A DNA stretch of 5,905 bases from an uncultured Lachnospiraceae bacterium (GTDB lineage: Bacteria > Bacillota > Clostridia > Lachnospirales > Lachnospiraceae). The DNA lies in assembly GCA_902772565.1 (NCBI GenBank), contig CACYBJ010000085.1, positions 1-5,905 of the forward strand. Direction: 5' to 3'. The translations under genes and the position numbers were made by a program. Under the pieces are notes generated by a model. That model searched no databases, was not told the origin of the DNA, and worked only from the letters and a program-made list of their open reading frames with translations. Shown in pieces: positions 4,142 through 5,905 of the stretch (positions within the stretch are counted from its first letter, which is position 1; each line of letters opens with the position of its first letter).

Positions 4142-5905
4142 CTATTCCTGAGCTCCGTCAGAGTCGTAGGTGGTCTTTCTTACGAACTTGTGTCTCGGAA
4201 TGTTCTTTAACATTATGGCAGAGTAAGGCGGAAGCGAGAAGCTAACCATACCTTCTCGTGACTCATAGATTCTGGCATCCAGCGCGTAGAACTCCGAGTT
4301 GGTGTAAATCAGGCTTACCAGAACGTCTTTTCCTGTTATTCCCAAAACTTCTACCGGAATCTTTACATCGGTAACCAGATCGTTATTGTTAAAGGTCATG
4401 ACCAGGATCTCTTCTTCGTTGAAACGGGCAAAGGAGAAAATACCTTCGCCGCTTAAAAGAATCTTGGTGGATCCTGTCTTAAGTGCCTTGTAGGACTTGT
4501 GGATGGCTATCATTTCCCTGTGGAAGTCCAGCATCTCCTTGTCTTCTGCGCCCCAGGGGTAGGTTCTTCTGTTGTCCGGATCGGTCCATCCGCATACGCC
4601 GGCTTCGTCGCCGTAGTAAACCGTAGGTGCTCCGGGCCAGGTCATCTGGAACATTACCGCCTCACGCATTACTGCCGGGTTTACATCTTCATTTGCCGCT
4701 TCGGGACCGAGACTGGCAGTACGGCCTACCTTATGGTTGGTTCTGGTAAGGAACCTGGAGTGGTCGTGGTTGGAAAGCTCGTTCATGGAAGAAAGCAGAG
4801 ACGAAGTCTGGAAACTTACCATGTTGTAGATCAGGGCATCTGCAAAGGATCTTCCGTTGTTAAGAAGGGCTCCGTTGTAGAAGTCGCTGTGCTTCTCCAT
4901 GCCGGTAAAGAACCAGGTGAGAGGTTCCATGAAAGCGTCGTAGTTCATGGTTGTGTCCCACTGGTCGCCCTCAAGCCATTCCCTGGCGTTGCCGTAGTGC
5001 TCCGCAAGTATAATGGCATTGGGGTTGGCAGATTTAACATGCCTTCTGAAATCGGCCCAGAATCTGTGGTTGAATTCCTGACTGTGACCGAGATCGGCGG
5101 CTACGTCAAGGCGCCATCCGTCGCAGTTATAGGGAGGAGATACCCACTTCTCAGCGATTCCCATTATGTAATCGTAAAGTTCTTTTGAGCCTTCATAATT
5201 AAGCTTCGGAAGGGTGTCATTGCCCCACCATCCGTCGTAGCTGCCGTTGTCCGGCCATGCATGCTCGTCGGAGAAACCGAAGTAGCTTCTGTATGGCGAG
5301 TCGGCGGACTTGTAGGCTCCGTCGGGATATCCTTCGTTTTCGCTGTATATGCCTTCGCGGTCCAGCCATTTGTTGAAGGAACCGCAGTGGTTGAATACAC
5401 CGTCGAGGATCACTTTTATGTTGTTTTCGTGGCACTTGCCTACAAGCTCAATAAAGAGTTTGTCTGTGAGTTCACGGTTTGTTTCATCGGTTACGGCATC
5501 GATATAGCTTGTGGCATGGCGGTTGTCATGATCGCCTTCAATAAGGACATCGCCTCTGCGCTGCTTGATAATACCGTAATGAGGATCTATGTTGTCATAG
5601 TCCTGGGCATCGTACTTGTGGTTGGAAGGCGAAACAAATATAGGATTGAGGTAGATGGCTTCCACCCCAAGATCCTTGAGGTATCCGATCTTGGAAATAA
5701 CGCCTGCCAGGTCGCCGCCGTAGAAATCACGCACATCCAGCTTCTCCGGGTATCGTTCCCAGTTTTCCACGTGCTTTACGTGATCACCTATGTAATTGTA
5801 CTCGCCGGTGAGAACGTCGTTGGTGGGGTCGCCGTTGCAGAATCTGTCAACGTAAATCTGATAAATAACCGCACCCTTGGACCAGTCGGGAGTGGAAAAG
5901 CCCGG
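4142..5905 (-). CDS. GH13 alpha-glucan hydrolase, neopullulanase/cyclomaltodextrinase-like, 5' end outside the window
   Basis: This family 13 glycoside hydrolase should cleave alpha-1,4 (perhaps also alpha-1,6) bonds in maltodextrins, cyclodextrins or pullulan. The frame is open to the window edge, giving 587 visible residues. In fragment numbering they start in the first barrel strand (VIYQIYVDRF, 13-22), followed by the calcium-site pattern N24-x-D26-x2-N29-D30 and G63-x-D65 seen in neopullulanase-type enzymes. Conserved regions follow: DGVFNH (168-173); LPKLN, matching the MPKLN fifth region of subfamily GH13_20; GWRLDVAAD with nucleophile Asp267; ILAEHYG with acid/base Glu302; NHDHSR with Asp381. 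A domain C-like beta region ends the protein. An insertion of about 30-35 residues follows DPHYG (after residue 111). The missing N-terminus may hold a CBM34-type domain or a signal peptide, so location is unknown. A GTG at 5770 is internal, not the start. The gene ends 15 bases before nth. Confidence 0.93.
   Translation of the reverse strand, partial: PGFSTPDWSKGAVIYQIYVDRFCNGDPTNDVLTGEYNYIGDHVKHVENWERYPEKLDVRDFYGGDLAGVISKIGYLKDLGVEAIYLNPIFVSPSNHKYDAQDYDNIDPHYGIIKQRRGDVLIEGDHDNRHATSYIDAVTDETNRELTDKLFIELVGKCHENNIKVILDGVFNHCGSFNKWLDREGIYSENEGYPDGAYKSADSPYRSYFGFSDEHAWPDNGSYDGWWGNDTLPKLNYEGSKELYDYIMGIAEKWVSPPYNCDGWRLDVAADLGHSQEFNHRFWADFRRHVKSANPNAIILAEHYGNAREWLEGDQWDTTMNYDAFMEPLTWFFTGMEKHSDFYNGALLNNGRSFADALIYNMVSFQTSSLLSSMNELSNHDHSRFLTRTNHKVGRTASLGPEAANEDVNPAVMREAVMFQMTWPGAPTVYYGDEAGVCGWTDPDNRRTYPWGAEDKEMLDFHREMIAIHKSYKALKTGSTKILLSGEGIFSFARFNEEEILVMTFNNNDLVTDVKIPVEVLGITGKDVLVSLIYTNSEFYALDARIYESREGMVSFSLPPYSAIMLKNIPRHKFVRKTTYDSDGAQE

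Noticed and set aside
3581..4210. Plus-strand open frame opposite nth
   Set aside because: It is antisense to a complete endonuclease III with all catalytic and iron-sulfur residues and crosses gene boundaries.
4499..5188. Long plus-strand open frame opposite the GH13 gene
   Set aside because: It lies fully within a gene with intact catalytic motifs on the other strand, and its translation shows no recognisable domain. It is an antisense shadow.
5768..5770. GTG as a possible start of the GH13 gene
   Set aside because: The same frame stays open for 45 more codons to the window edge, and they encode the first barrel strand and calcium-site residues (VIYQIYVDRF, then NGDPTND). The gene therefore starts outside the window.
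5845..5850. TTGACA on the minus strand, like a -35 box
   Set aside because: No -10-like sequence lies at the right distance, and the site is inside the GH13 coding region.

Overview
The window looks like a gene-dense piece of a Gram-positive, Clostridia-type chromosome, most plausibly Lachnospiraceae or a relative. This is an inference from strong AGGAGG-type ribosome binding sites, GTG and TTG starts, almost no intergenic space, a neopullulanase-like GH13 enzyme and a multi-subunit ABC-2 exporter. Every supported gene is on the minus strand, so transcription runs from high to low coordinates. No tRNA, rRNA, CRISPR array, insertion sequence or attachment site is visible, and no stretch longer than about 30 bases lacks a gene.

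In transcription order: (1) positions 5905-4142 hold a GH13 alpha-glucan hydrolase whose N-terminus lies outside the window; (2) 4126-3476 is a complete endonuclease III gene (nth); (3) 3460-3356 is an overlooked 34-residue micro-gene for a single-pass or lipoprotein-signal-like peptide, with its own good ribosome binding site; (4) 3326-2613 is an ABC exporter ATPase; (5) 2608-1319 is a membrane-anchored extracytoplasmic protein of unknown family, probably started at TTG; (6) 1309-68 is an ABC-2 permease started at GTG; (7) 71-1 is the first 23 codons of a further membrane protein, probably a second permease.

Gaps between genes are 15, 15, 29, 4 and 9 bases, then an ATGA overlap. The whole window is therefore consistent with one long transcription unit, or with two that meet inside coding sequence. 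The last four genes, and possibly the micro-gene, form one functional unit: a cytoplasmic ATPase drives one or two ABC-2 permeases, with an anchored outside-facing protein as a dedicated partner. The amylase and nth genes are upstream passengers with unrelated jobs in starch breakdown and base excision repair.

The points most worth a second look are the micro-gene, which carries a lipobox-like VASC three residues from its end, and a terminator-like 11-bp inverted repeat followed by seven T on the coding strand. That repeat lies near the 5' end of the anchored-protein gene, just after a weak TTG start. It could make expression of the permeases depend on translation. Substrate and function of the exporter cannot be read from the sequence.
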